Source: [Clostridium] symbiosum (GTDB lineage: Bacteria > Bacillota > Clostridia > Lachnospirales > Lachnospiraceae). From it: a stretch of 64,000 bases of DNA. Where the stretch lies: contig CP143946.1 in assembly GCA_036419695.1 (NCBI GenBank), forward strand, positions 186,001-250,000, read 5' to 3'. Position 1 is the first letter of the stretch; each line of letters begins with the position of its first letter. The position numbers and the translations under genes are program-made. Positions 17,563-25,796 of the stretch are shown here, one piece after another. The notes beneath the pieces were generated by a model. The model saw only the letters and a list, made by a program, of their open reading frames with translations. It did not search any database and was not told where the DNA came from.

Positions 17563-18414
17563 ATGGAGTGGATAGAACGCCTGAATAAAGCAATGAATTA
17601 TATCGAAGAGCACATTGCAGAGGAAATTGACTATGGACAGCTTGCGAAGATCGCGTGCTGTTCCACCTATCATTTTCAGAGGATGTTCGGATATATGGCG
17701 GGAGTGTCCCTGTCGGAGTATGTACGCCGCAGGAGGATGTCCCTGGCAGCGGTGGAACTGCAGGGAAGTGATGAAAAAATCATAGACATAGCGCTGAAAT
17801 ACGGCTATTCATCCCCGACCGCGTTTAACCGGGCCTTCCAGGGAGTCCAGGGAATCGCGCCCTCGGCAGTCCGCAAAGGGGGAACGCCGCTCAAATCTTT
17901 TCCGCCTCTCAGCTTTAAAATCACGATTAAAGGAGTGGAAGAGATGAATTACAGAATCGAAGAAAAAGAAGCGTTCCGTATTATTGGGGTATCCGGTTCC
18001 ATGAGCAAAAATATTGAGGAAAATTTTGCAGTCGTTCCCGGTATGTGGCAAAAGGCGGCTATGGACGGCACGGTGCAGGAACTGGCCGCAATGATGGACG
18101 GCAGCCCCATGGGGCTTTTGGGTGTGAGCGCCTGCTATGATGAGGAAGACTGGAAGTACTTTATCGCTGTTGCAAGTTCCCATCCGGTGGAGGGGACTTC
18201 ATTTGAAGAGTTCACGGTACCGGCGGCCACCTGGGCCATATTTGGCGGATCGGGAACGAACCGCTCTATTCAGGAGCTGGAACAGCGCATCGTGACGGAA
18301 TGGCTGCCTTCATCCGGATATGAGTACGGCAGCGCACCGGATATCGAGGTCTATCTAAACCCGGATCCGGCGAATGCACAGTTCGAAGTATGGATTCCGG
18401 TTGTGAGGAAGTAG
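17563..18414 (+). CDS. AraC family regulator with GyrI-like effector-binding domain
   Basis: 283 residues. Two helix-turn-helix motifs occupy residues 1-105 (LAKIACCSTYHFQRMFGYMAG and IIDIALKYGYSSPTAFNRAFQ), and the C-terminal 160 residues are a GyrI-like small-molecule domain (MNYRIEEKEAFRIIGVSG... to EVWIPVV). This is the Rob/SoxS-like layout used by multidrug-responsive regulators. AGGAGG lies ten bases before the ATG. The MATE exporter nearby is a reasonable target, by inference. Confidence 0.88.
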   Translation: MEWIERLNKAMNYIEEHIAEEIDYGQLAKIACCSTYHFQRMFGYMAGVSLSEYVRRRRMSLAAVELQGSDEKIIDIALKYGYSSPTAFNRAFQGVQGIAPSAVRKGGTPLKSFPPLSFKITIKGVEEMNYRIEEKEAFRIIGVSGSMSKNIEENFAVVPGMWQKAAMDGTVQELAAMMDGSPMGLLGVSACYDEEDWKYFIAVASSHPVEGTSFEEFTVPAATWAIFGGSGTNRSIQELEQRIVTEWLPSSGYEYGSAPDIEVYLNPDPANAQFEVWIPVVRK

Positions 18415-18571
18415 AATGCAGGGCAGCAGAGCATGCATGCCGTGTATGGGAGAGTCATAAAAATAGTAATGAAAATAAAGTAAGAGTAAAATTAGTAATG
18501 GATAAATTAGTAATTTGTGACAAAGTAAATAGATAACAGTATGCAGAATTCCAAGTATTGGTATAAAAATG

Positions 18572-18606
18572 CAGGACACCGGATATTTTTATTATCTGGT
18601 GTCCTG
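18572..18606 (+). terminator. Hairpin downstream of the AraC-type gene
   Basis: CAGGACACCGGATA pairs with TATCTGGTGTCCTG (14 bp, one G-T) around a T-rich loop. No T run follows, so termination would be weak. The rest of 18415-18781 is AT-rich with a TATAAT at 18714 and no gene that I can support. Confidence 0.55.
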
Positions 18607-18781
18607 TTGGCATCTGTTTGGGCTGAAATTTATTCTGGGATTCCTTAAATCGATTAGAATATTGTAAATAAAGCTTAATGGCTTACGTACTATCCTCCCG
18701 CCACTGTTTATTTTATAATAAGACGGACAGCCGTTCTTTCGCAGCAATTAAACAATTTGGAATTTACAGGAGAACCCATAT

Positions 18782-19081
18782 ATGAAACAATCGGAGAACC
18801 ATGAGACAAAGAAGGAAGAAGCAAAAAGCAGTAAAACAATGAGCGGTGAATTCATGGCCACAGAATTAGAAAGTGCTGATCAGGAAAGCACAGAAGATAA
18901 AAACGCTCAGAATAAACATATGTCGACAGGTATATCTACAGGCCTGTGCCTGGGAGTTGTTTTTGGCATTATTTTTCATAATCTTGCGCTCGGCATTGCA
19001 ATCGGTTTATGTCTTGGAACTGCCTACGGAACTTCTACGGGCAAGAGAAAAGAGAACCGGGATAATAGTGAAGATAAATAA
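18782..19081 (+). CDS. Small glycine-zipper membrane protein, function unknown
   Basis: 99 residues. The first 47 are charged and hydrophilic. Residues about 50-85 form two short hydrophobic glycine-rich helices with a repeated GLCLGxxxG pattern (TGLCLGVVFGIIF and IGLCLGTAYG), and the tail is basic. Such glycine-zipper proteins are common in Clostridia and have no assigned role. AGGAG at the right distance supports the ATG. It stands alone, with a terminator after it. Confidence 0.7.
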   Translation: MKQSENHETKKEEAKSSKTMSGEFMATELESADQESTEDKNAQNKHMSTGISTGLCLGVVFGIIFHNLALGIAIGLCLGTAYGTSTGKRKENRDNSEDK

Positions 19082-19177
19082 GCATTTAAATTCAATAAAC
19101 GAAGCAGGGATATTTCAAAAGTAGACGAAAAGCCTGCCGGAACAGTATCCCTTTTTGTGTATAAACAGAGAAACGGC

Positions 19178-19235
19178 ATCCCTCCCCGGCTCAAAATCAG
19201 AATGATTCTATACCGGGGAGGGATACTCTTTTTTT
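19178..19235 (+). terminator. Terminator between the small membrane protein and gdhA
   Basis: ATCCCTCCCCGG pairs with CCGGGGAGGGAT across a 23-nt loop, followed by CTCTTTTTTT. Confidence 0.8.
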
Positions 19236-19263
19236 CTGTATGCATAATACAAACCAGTATTAT

Positions 19264-20598
19264 TTATACAAATCCCTGAGCCATCATAGCGTTGGCGATT
19301 TTTTCAAAGCTGGCGATATTAGCGCCGGCCACATAGTTTCCGGCCTCACCGTAGCGTTTTGCGGCATCGGCCACCTTGGTATAGATTCCGGCCATGATGT
19401 TGTGGAGTTTTTCGTCCACCTCCTGGAATGACCAGCTCATGCGGAGGCTGTTCTGGCTCATCTCCAGGGCGGAGGTTGCAACGCCTCCTGCGTTGGCCGC
19501 CTTGCCCGGCATGAACAGAATGGAGTTGGAAAGGAAGAATTCCGTTGCTTCCATATCGGAAGGCATGTTGGCGCCCTCGGCCACGGCGATACAGCCGTTT
19601 GCCTTCAGACATTTAGCGTCTTCCAGGTTCAGTTCGTTCTGGGTTGCGCATGGAAGGGCAATATCACAGGGGATGGACCAGATTCCTTTTCCTTCCGTAT
19701 ATACGGAGCCCGGAACCTCATCTGCGTACTCTTTGATGCGTCCGCGGCGCACTTCTTTAATCTCTTTTACCACATCCAGCTTAATTCCGTCTTTATCATA
19801 AATATAACCATTGGAATCGCTCATGGCGACTACTTTGGCGCCCAGTTGTGCCGCCTTTTCCACCGTGTAAATGGCTACGTTGCCGGAGCCGGATACAATG
19901 GCGGTTTTACCTTCCAGGCTTTCACCGTGGCTCTTTAACATTTCTTCCAGTATGTAGACAAGGCCGTAGCCGGTTGCCTGGGTACGCACAAGGGAACCGC
20001 CGAATGTCAGCCCTTTTCCGGTCAGGACGCCCTCATAAAGACCGGTCAGCCTCTTATACTGGCCGTACATGTATCCCAGCTCCCTGCCGCCGACGCCGAT
20101 ATCTCCGGCCGGCACATCCTGATCGGCACCGATATGTTTGTAGAGCTCCGTCATAAAGCTCTGGCAGAATACCATCACTTCATGTGCCGATTTGCCTTTT
20201 GGATCAAAGTCGGAACCGCCCTTGCCGCCGCCGATTGGAAGACCGGTCAGGGCATTTTTAAATGTCTGCTCAAAACCCAGGAATTTAAGAATGCCCTGAT
20301 TTACAGACGGATGGAAGCGGAGTCCTCCTTTATAAGGCCCAATCGCATTGTTAAACTGCAGGCGGTATCCTTTATTGATGCGCGCCCGGCCCTGGTCATC
20401 CACCCAGGGAACACGGAAGGAGATAATCCGCTCCGGCTCGACGAGGCGTTCCAGCAGGGCTGTCTCACGGTACTGCTTTTCATTTGCTTCAATAACGGGC
20501 CTGAGAGAATCCAGTACCTCTTTGACCGCCTGATGGAACTCTTTCTCACCAGGATTTTCTTTAACTGTTTTGCTGTAGATTTCATCAACGTACGACAT
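19264..20598 (-). CDS. gdhA: NADP-type glutamate dehydrogenase
   Basis: 444 residues, standard for hexameric GdhA. It interconverts 2-oxoglutarate plus ammonia and glutamate. Visible marks are FRVPWVDDQGR, GPYKGGLRFHPSVN, LPIGGGKGGSDFDPKGKS with the catalytic lysine region, VPAGDIGVG and the Rossmann segment AIVSGSGNVA. The last of these lacks the acidic residue that marks NAD preference, so NADP is likely. The start is MSYVDEIY with GAGGAGG upstream; the frame stays open about 100 codons further upstream, but that stretch is promoter DNA. A consensus promoter with an overlapping dyad lies about 125 bases upstream. Confidence 0.95.
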   Translation of the reverse strand: MSYVDEIYSKTVKENPGEKEFHQAVKEVLDSLRPVIEANEKQYRETALLERLVEPERIISFRVPWVDDQGRARINKGYRLQFNNAIGPYKGGLRFHPSVNQGILKFLGFEQTFKNALTGLPIGGGKGGSDFDPKGKSAHEVMVFCQSFMTELYKHIGADQDVPAGDIGVGGRELGYMYGQYKRLTGLYEGVLTGKGLTFGGSLVRTQATGYGLVYILEEMLKSHGESLEGKTAIVSGSGNVAIYTVEKAAQLGAKVVAMSDSNGYIYDKDGIKLDVVKEIKEVRRGRIKEYADEVPGSVYTEGKGIWSIPCDIALPCATQNELNLEDAKCLKANGCIAVAEGANMPSDMEATEFFLSNSILFMPGKAANAGGVATSALEMSQNSLRMSWSFQEVDEKLHNIMAGIYTKVADAAKRYGEAGNYVAGANIASFEKIANAMMAQGFV

Positions 20599-20717
20599 AG
20601 ATTTTTCCTCCTCACATAAACTTTTACACATCCCACAGCCGTCCCCGCCGCTGTCAGAAATATGGAAAAACTCCGAATTTAAGAAACGGCCGGCTGCATG
20701 GACCCTCGTATTTGTGT

Positions 20718-20756
20718 AATGCTCAGCATTGTAGCATGGTAACATGGTAAAGTCAA
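20718..20756 (-). promoter_or_regulatory. gdhA promoter with overlapping operator-like dyad
   Basis: Read on the minus strand: TTGACT, a 17-base spacer, then TACAAT. The perfect palindrome AATGCT-C-AGCATT covers the -10 and start region, and two direct ATGGTA copies lie in the spacer. A repressor bound at the dyad would block initiation. The remaining gap to 21096 is AT-rich and holds a TTGACA at 20796 that could serve the divergent gene. Confidence 0.6.
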
Positions 20757-21096
20757 GAAGAGTATTTAGATTATTTGTGTATTTTTGAGAATACATTGAC
20801 AATAAAGAACAATAAACGAAATATTTTGTACTATTTATATAGTTATCTATCTTTGGCGCGGCGAAAAATTGTAAAAATGCAACAAAACGCTGAAAAAGCT
20901 TCATAGAAGCACTCTATCAAACCGATATAAAACAGGTATTAGACTTTAACGAGGCGGAGGCGATATAATAAAAACAATTTAAAACACAAGTAAAACCAAC
21001 CGGACGGAGCAAAACCAGCAGTGTGATTCAGTGTAAGTGAAAATTGAAGAGAGTGCCGGAAAACAATGTTAAAGAGAGAAGAAAGAGGGGTTTTTT

Positions 21097-21954
21097 ATGG
21101 GAAAACAGAGTAAAAAAATACGCAAACTTCTTGCGGAACGCGATTACCTGATCGCGCCATGTGCCTATGATGCGCTGAGTGCGAGGGCGATCCAGGCTTC
21201 CGGGTTCTCCATCGCCGGTACGACCGGATACGGAATGCATGGAGTAGTGCTGGGACAGCCGGACACGGGACTTCTGGCTCTGAATGAAACGGTTTCCATT
21301 CTCAGTAAGATGGTTGATGCGGTCGATATCCCAATCCTCGCCGATGCGGAGGGCGGCTACGGAAGCGCCTTAAACGTAATCCGTGCGGTAAAGGAATATG
21401 AGAAGACAGGCGTTGCAGGACTGTTTATTGAAGATCAGAAGCAGCCGCCGAACTGTCCGTTTATTAAAGCTCCGGAGTTAATCAGTACCGACGAGATGGT
21501 CGGAAAAATTGAGGCCGCGGTCGCAACACGCGAAGATCCGGATATGGTGATTATTGCCCGGACCGATGCGCCTTTCGAGGAAGCGATTGAAAGAGCCAAT
21601 GCATATATGGCAGCAGGAGCCGACATGGTTAAAATCCTGCCGAAGACAAGACAGGAACTGGAGGCTCTCCCGCCACGCGTTAACGGCCCAATCCATCTTG
21701 GCCTCTATGCCAATAAAGGTATTAATGACGGCATGACTGCCGCCGACTGCGGAAAACTGGGATATAAGATTATCACATTCCCAGTCAGCTGCCTGTTTGC
21801 GCAGACTGCGTCCGTCTTATCACTCTTAAAGTACATCAAAGAAAATGAGACGGATGAGGGCTACAACGGAGAGTTTATGGCATTTGCCGACTATCTGAAG
21901 TTCATTGGAGCCGATTACTACAAAGAGCTGGTCGATAAATATCTGAGAGATTAA
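21097..21954 (+). CDS. Isocitrate lyase/PEP mutase superfamily enzyme
   Basis: 285 residues forming one alpha/beta barrel of the PEP mutase/isocitrate lyase superfamily: APCAYDALSARAIQASGFSIAGTTGYG, Mg-binding region ILADAEGGYGS, then GLFIEDQK and IARTDAPFEEAIERANAY. The usual KRCGH active-site loop is replaced by KQPPNCPF, so classical methylisocitrate lyase activity is doubtful. Related enzymes cleave 2,3-dimethylmalate or decarboxylate oxaloacetate; the substrate is open. It is monocistronic, divergent from gdhA, and followed by a hairpin. Confidence 0.8.
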   Translation: MGKQSKKIRKLLAERDYLIAPCAYDALSARAIQASGFSIAGTTGYGMHGVVLGQPDTGLLALNETVSILSKMVDAVDIPILADAEGGYGSALNVIRAVKEYEKTGVAGLFIEDQKQPPNCPFIKAPELISTDEMVGKIEAAVATREDPDMVIIARTDAPFEEAIERANAYMAAGADMVKILPKTRQELEALPPRVNGPIHLGLYANKGINDGMTAADCGKLGYKIITFPVSCLFAQTASVLSLLKYIKENETDEGYNGEFMAFADYLKFIGADYYKELVDKYLRD

Positions 21955-22012
21955 AATTCAGAGAACAGCTATACTACGGCAGATTCGATATCCCTGCTTA
22001 TCATAATCCCCA

Positions 22013-22054
22013 AAAAGCCGCCGGAGGGAAATGTGCATTCCGGAAAGCGGTTTT
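22013..22054 (+). terminator. Terminator after the PEP-mutase-family gene
   Basis: AAAAGCCGC pairs with GCGGTTTT with an inner CCGGA/TTCCGG stem. It lies 59 bases past the stop codon. Confidence 0.7.
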
Positions 22055-22099
22055 GCGGCAGGTGTATCTTATTTGATATAATTCCCCCTAAAGAAGCCG

Positions 22100-22131
22100 G
22101 CCCCGGCAGAATTGCTTAATTCTGCCGGGGC
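22100..22131 (-). terminator. Hairpin after the secreted-protein gene
   Basis: CCCCGGCAGAATT and its perfect complement with loop GCTT. Read on the minus strand it is followed by GGCTTCTTT, so it probably ends the transcript of the facing gene. Confidence 0.6.
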
Positions 22132-22162
22132 TGCGCTTGTTTAGGGAGCTCTGCCGGGGCAA

Positions 22163-23155
22163 TCAGTACCGGAACCGGAACGGCCCGTACGTCTTTGTAC
22201 CGACGGAAGTCTTTTCTTCCAGTAAGTCAAAGAATTCCGCCCGGATATTCAGTTCAAACTGCGAGGGCCCGGAGCCGTCGGAACGGAATCCCACCTCAGG
22301 GAAATAAGTGAGGGTGGCGGTCTTACCGTCGGGCAGCGATACCTCGCTGTATTTATTGGGACCGATGACGGCCTTCAGTGAGCCGCCATACATCATGCCC
22401 AGAGGCGCTTTTAATTCCAGATAATGCCCGGAATGATTCTCCACCCGGAGCAGAAATAACTTTCCGGCATTCCTGCTGTTGATTTCTTCCGTCACTGCAT
22501 AAATTTTGATTCCGTCCCCGTCAAGGAGGCAGGAGCCTGCGAAAGGAACCACGGCCTCATCGGTGCGCGTGGAAGCTGTCTCCAGCGTATATTTTTCACT
22601 TAGTAAACGGGTAGAACTTCCTCCGGATTCACCGATACGGACAAACAATGAGTTTTCAATCGTACTGATATACTGGATACCGCTTCCGGCCAGGGAGGAT
22701 GGAGTCAGGGTGACAAGAGCGGGTAACTGTGTTTCACCTTTGGGAATGTCCAGCATCCCGCTGCCTCCGCCCACTTGCTGACCATTTACATAACATCCTA
22801 AAGCGGATGTCATAAGATGAACATTCTGCGAAGAACGGTTTTCCACACGGAAGATGACGGACACCTTGTAAGAGGAGTCGAAGGTATCCTCCGTAATCTC
22901 CAGATGATCGGCAGTGATCCGCAAACCGTCCGTATCTACGATCACTTTCTTTTGCAGCGAAACACCGTCAATAAAAGATTCCGGTGACGGGTCGTTTATG
23001 TCAGCCGCAGCGGATGGGAAAGAGCAGAAAAGAGTAAATACAAAAATAAACAGAAACAGGGGAAGGGATGTAAACGACATCACGGTTCCCGGTACGATGG
23101 CAGCACTTGCCGTGCGCAGCCATTCTGGCTTTCGAATACAGGTACTCATTTTCAT
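22163..23155 (-). CDS. Exported protein with two repeated beta domains, function unknown
   Basis: 330 residues. A long N-terminal region ends in a hydrophobic signal segment (LPLFLFIFVFTLFCSFPSAAA, near residues 32-52). The mature part has two similar halves: VIVDTDGLRITADHLEI...VIFRVENRSSQNVHLMTSALGCYVNG and CLLDGDGIKIYAVTEEI...LFLLRVENHSGHYLELKAPLGMMYGG. Each looks like an immunoglobulin-type beta sandwich with a 'VENxS' turn, similar to domains on Gram-positive surface proteins. No catalytic motif or anchor is visible. It is flanked by non-coding DNA on both sides. Confidence 0.65.
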   Translation of the reverse strand: MKMSTCIRKPEWLRTASAAIVPGTVMSFTSLPLFLFIFVFTLFCSFPSAAADINDPSPESFIDGVSLQKKVIVDTDGLRITADHLEITEDTFDSSYKVSVIFRVENRSSQNVHLMTSALGCYVNGQQVGGGSGMLDIPKGETQLPALVTLTPSSLAGSGIQYISTIENSLFVRIGESGGSSTRLLSEKYTLETASTRTDEAVVPFAGSCLLDGDGIKIYAVTEEINSRNAGKLFLLRVENHSGHYLELKAPLGMMYGGSLKAVIGPNKYSEVSLPDGKTATLTYFPEVGFRSDGSGPSQFELNIRAEFFDLLEEKTSVGTKTYGPFRFRY

Positions 23156-23334
23156 AGATTCAGCCTCCTGACAAGGGGATGCGGTAAAAAACCGGCCTTA
23201 AATGAAGAACGGTTCAGGGTACGTGGAGCGCAGATTTATTTATTAATTTCATTATATCAGAACGCGGGTAGACGTTCAATATACCCTTTAATTGAGAAAT
23301 GAGAACGCGCCGGAACGGTCGGGGGCGGGATGGT

Positions 23335-23568
23335 GAGAGGGAGGGGGTGAGTCTTCAGTCCCGGTTTGAGGTTTACCGCGGGTGGGGAATCCGGGCAGGA
23401 AAAGTTCCTTTGGGAAACGCTTGCGCTCTTTGGAGTACATAGTGGTACTAACCTCGTGAAAAACCTCGGTAAGTACCAATGAACTCCAGGTTCCCTCCGG
23501 AATCTTTTCCTCCCTTCTTCCCCACAGACAGGTTATGGCCGGGACTGAAGACCCATCCCCATCCCCTT
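23335..23568. repeat. 234-bp nested palindrome (candidate MITE-like repeat or structured RNA)
   Basis: Arms pair in strict order. 23351-23364 (GTCTTCAGTCCCGG) pairs with 23539-23552, 23382-23389 with 23518-23525, 23398-23408 with 23499-23510 (one bulge), 23412-23416 with 23491-23495, 23431-23440 with 23479-23488 (one mismatch) and 23443-23449 with 23472-23478. The outer G-rich flank 23339-23349 also pairs with the C-rich 23554-23564. Over 60 base pairs, nearly all Watson-Crick, are interrupted by matched internal loops. The strand is undecided. A minus-strand frame across it (23288-23629) has no family features and is treated as spurious. The rest of 23156-23334 shows no gene. Confidence 0.7.
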
Positions 23569-23569
23569 T

Positions 23570-23621
23570 AGCGGCAATAAAAAAGCACGCTCCCTCAGGA
23601 GCGCACTTTTTTATTGCCGCT
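23570..23621 (-). terminator. Strong terminator of the HMG-CoA-lyase family gene
   Basis: 24-base arms (AGCGGCAATAAAAAAG plus CGCTCC on one side) pair with only two central mismatches around CTCA. The A/T blocks within the stem let it work in either direction. It starts five bases beyond the stop codon. Confidence 0.85.
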
Positions 23622-23625
23622 AACC

Positions 23626-24549
23626 TCACACCTGCTGCGACTGAATCAGATCCCTGGACCTTCCGGCGCGCAGTATGTAGCTTTCCATATCGTGGTTTAA
23701 AATCTCGCGGAGATTTTTGGAAAGTTCAATTACTTTCACAATGTCAATTCCCGTGGCAATGTCTGCCTCTTCACACATATGGAGCACGTCCTCCGTCGAA
23801 ATGTTGCCGGCCGCACCCGGTACGAACGGGCATCCGCCGAGTCCGCCGAAGGAGCTGTCGAAACGGTCCATTCCGGCTTCCATGGCTGCCAGGATGTTGG
23901 CCATGGCCATGCCGCGCGTGTTGTGGAAATGCAGCCACCAGGTTGCCTGAGGATATTTCTCCTTTACATGGCAGCAGATATCGTAAACCTGGTTCGGTAC
24001 CGCCATGCCGGAGGCATCGGACAGGGAGATTTCGGTGATTCCCACCTTCAGGTAAGCTTCGATGATGGCATCCACATCCTCGATCGGAATGCGTCCTTCC
24101 CATGGGGAGGCGAACGGCATGGAGATGGAACCGGAAATTTCAATTCCATTTTCACCTGCGGCATCCACGCAGGAGGCGAAACCGGCTACGCTCTCCTCGG
24201 GAGTCATGTTCAGATTTTTTAAGTTGTGCTGACGGCTGGCGGAGACGTTGAGCTTCACCTTTTTACAGCCGCAGTCAATGGCTCTCTGGATTCCTCTCAG
24301 GTTCGGGATGAGGGCGCGCAGCTCCACGCCGGGAACATCTCCGATGGCCTTAAAGACTTCATCGGTGTTCGCCATCTGAGGTACGGCTCTCGGATGCATA
24401 AAAGAACCGACTTCAATGACCGGGAATTTTGCATCGATAAGGCCGCGCAGCAGTTCCAGCTTCTGCTCGGTGCTTAAAATATACTTTTCATTCTGAAGGC
24501 CGTCACGCAGGCCCACCTCACACAGAGTAATTGATGAGGGAAGTTTCAT
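23626..24549 (-). CDS. Hydroxymethylglutaryl-CoA lyase family enzyme (DRE-TIM)
   Basis: 307 residues with the DRE-TIM barrel hallmarks: EVGLRDGLQNE (metal and catalytic Arg/Asp), VEVGSF-like IEVGSFMHPRAVPQM, LNVSAS, the ISLSDASG segment, LHFHNTRGMA metal ligands and the catalytic loop GGLGGCPFVPGAAGN with its cysteine. HMG-CoA lyase cleaves HMG-CoA to acetyl-CoA and acetoacetate; close relatives cleave other 3-hydroxy-3-methyl acyl-CoAs. No CoA ligase or transferase is adjacent, so the substrate is open. AAAGGAGG precedes the start. It is divergent from the TIM-barrel/TRAP unit. Confidence 0.88.
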   Translation of the reverse strand: MKLPSSITLCEVGLRDGLQNEKYILSTEQKLELLRGLIDAKFPVIEVGSFMHPRAVPQMANTDEVFKAIGDVPGVELRALIPNLRGIQRAIDCGCKKVKLNVSASRQHNLKNLNMTPEESVAGFASCVDAAGENGIEISGSISMPFASPWEGRIPIEDVDAIIEAYLKVGITEISLSDASGMAVPNQVYDICCHVKEKYPQATWWLHFHNTRGMAMANILAAMEAGMDRFDSSFGGLGGCPFVPGAAGNISTEDVLHMCEEADIATGIDIVKVIELSKNLREILNHDMESYILRAGRSRDLIQSQQV

Positions 24550-24573
24550 ATAATAGTTCCTCCTTTAATATAT

Positions 24574-24599
24574 GTATCGTTTTCAGGTATCGTTTTCAG
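24574..24599 (-). repeat. 13-bp perfect tandem duplication in the lyase leader
   Basis: GTATCGTTTTCAG occurs twice in direct succession, 25-50 bases before the lyase start codon. It may be a duplicated protein-binding site or simple slippage. Confidence 0.7.
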
Positions 24600-24682
24600 C
24601 AGGACAAGAAGCAGCCGCTTTATCACTGCGTACGGTGTGTACAGTAATGCCGCTGCCTCATTCTGAGATTCCTTATGAGTTC

Positions 24683-24712
24683 AGTATATCGGAGTTTTAC
24701 CCTTCAATCCAA
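24683..24712 (-). promoter_or_regulatory. Likely promoter of the HMG-CoA-lyase family gene
   Basis: On the minus strand, TTGGAT, an 18-base spacer, TATACT. The transcript would carry a leader of about 125 bases containing the 13-bp duplication. Confidence 0.5.
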
Positions 24713-24723
24713 TGCTTAATATG

Positions 24724-24752
24724 AATCAAATCATTGATAAAAGTAATGATTC
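24724..24752. promoter_or_regulatory. Dyad operator between divergent units
   Basis: GAATCA...TGATTC, with an inner AATCATT-N9-AATGATT, forms a composite palindrome just upstream of the lyase -35 box and about 150 bases before the TIM-barrel gene's likely start point. It is placed to regulate either gene. Confidence 0.5.
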
Positions 24753-24849
24753 GGCCTAAAATTTAGATGATTTGCTCAGGTTCTATGAACGAAATTGAAC
24801 AAAATGACGAAACCATGCAGGAAATTGATAGATGGATGAAAACTGCCCA

Positions 24850-24879
24850 TTGGACGTTTGTGCAAATATCCAATAGAAT
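24850..24879 (+). promoter_or_regulatory. Likely promoter of the TIM-barrel/TRAP unit
   Basis: TTGGAC, an 18-base spacer, TAGAAT. The same two boxes with the same spacer recur before the opine-dehydrogenase-family gene at 58058-58087. Confidence 0.5.
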
Positions 24880-24948
24880 GTAAATACAGAAAGCAAGTAA
24901 TTGGTTGAAATGACTAAAGTATCACCATAGAAAGAGGAGGAATCATTG

Positions 24949-25755
24949 ATGGAAAGAAAGTTTTCCCTGGCCTATCTTACAATCCCGGGCGTGGAGCCGC
25001 TGGACCAGATTAGAATTGCCGCTGAAGCAGGTTATGACTATGTAAGTCTTCGCACCATACCGATGGGATTACCCGGAGAGCCGCAGATATGCCTTGAGAA
25101 AGACCCTGAGCTTTTTAAGAAAGTCAAAAAGACTCTTAAGGATTATAATATGAAGCTGTTCGACATTGAGCTTGTCCGCGTGCGTGAGGATCTTCCCTGC
25201 GACTTCAGAAAAGCATTTGAGTGCGGCGCTGAACTGGGAGCCACCGACGTACTGTCAAGCGTATGGACAAAGGATCATGCATTTGCAGTGGAGCAGTATG
25301 GAAGCATCTGCGAACAGGCAAAAGAGTTCGGACTTACGATTAACCTGGAATTTCCAATCGTGTCCGGTCTGACCACACTGGATGAGACAATTGCAATGCA
25401 GGATAAGGTAAATGCACCAAATATGAAGCTTCTGATGGACATGATTTACTGCCACTGGGACGGCGTAACGGCAGAGAAGATTAAGGGAATCGACCCGGCC
25501 CGCTTTGGTGTGATTCATCTCTGTGACTGCCCGAAGGATATGCAGGGACTGGAAATCGCACAGGTTGTCCGCGAGGGCCGTGAATACTGCGGCAAGGGCG
25601 CGATAGACCTGGAAGGCCTGTTAAAAGCGCTTCCGGCCAACACCTGTTCCATCGAACTTCCAAATACAAAATACATAGCCGAGTACGGCGGGGCAGGCCA
25701 TGCAAAACAGTGCCTTGATAATGCAAAAGCGCTTTTTCAGAAGGCAGGCCTTTAA
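24949..25755 (+). CDS. Sugar-phosphate isomerase/epimerase-type TIM barrel (copy A)
   Basis: 268 residues, xylose-isomerase-like (AP endonuclease 2) barrel. Probable divalent-metal ligands are Glu134 (NLEF), Asp164 and His169 (LMDMIYCHW) and the Glu in the final SIELPN. The superfamily includes IolE/IolI (inosose dehydratase/isomerase) and 3-dehydroshikimate dehydratases, so isomerisation or dehydration of a keto-polyol is expected. ATG at 24949 is chosen over a TTG three bases earlier because AGGAGG lies eight bases upstream. It is followed by the shikimate-dehydrogenase-like gene, and a paralogue (copy B) lies at 43.9 kb next to the second ThDP enzyme. Confidence 0.82.
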   Translation: MERKFSLAYLTIPGVEPLDQIRIAAEAGYDYVSLRTIPMGLPGEPQICLEKDPELFKKVKKTLKDYNMKLFDIELVRVREDLPCDFRKAFECGAELGATDVLSSVWTKDHAFAVEQYGSICEQAKEFGLTINLEFPIVSGLTTLDETIAMQDKVNAPNMKLLMDMIYCHWDGVTAEKIKGIDPARFGVIHLCDCPKDMQGLEIAQVVREGREYCGKGAIDLEGLLKALPANTCSIELPNTKYIAEYGGAGHAKQCLDNAKALFQKAGL

Positions 25756-25796
25756 AGACAACGTTGTTTAGCGAGATTATGAAAGAAGGAAAGAGT

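Noticed and set aside
20599..20904. N-terminal extension of gdhA by about 100 codons
   Set aside because: It has no ribosome binding site at its start, is unlike GdhA, and covers a consensus promoter and dyad; MSYVDEIY with GAGGAGG is the true start.
23288..23629. 113-codon minus-strand frame
   Set aside because: It lies across the nested palindrome and the lyase terminator and shows no protein family features.
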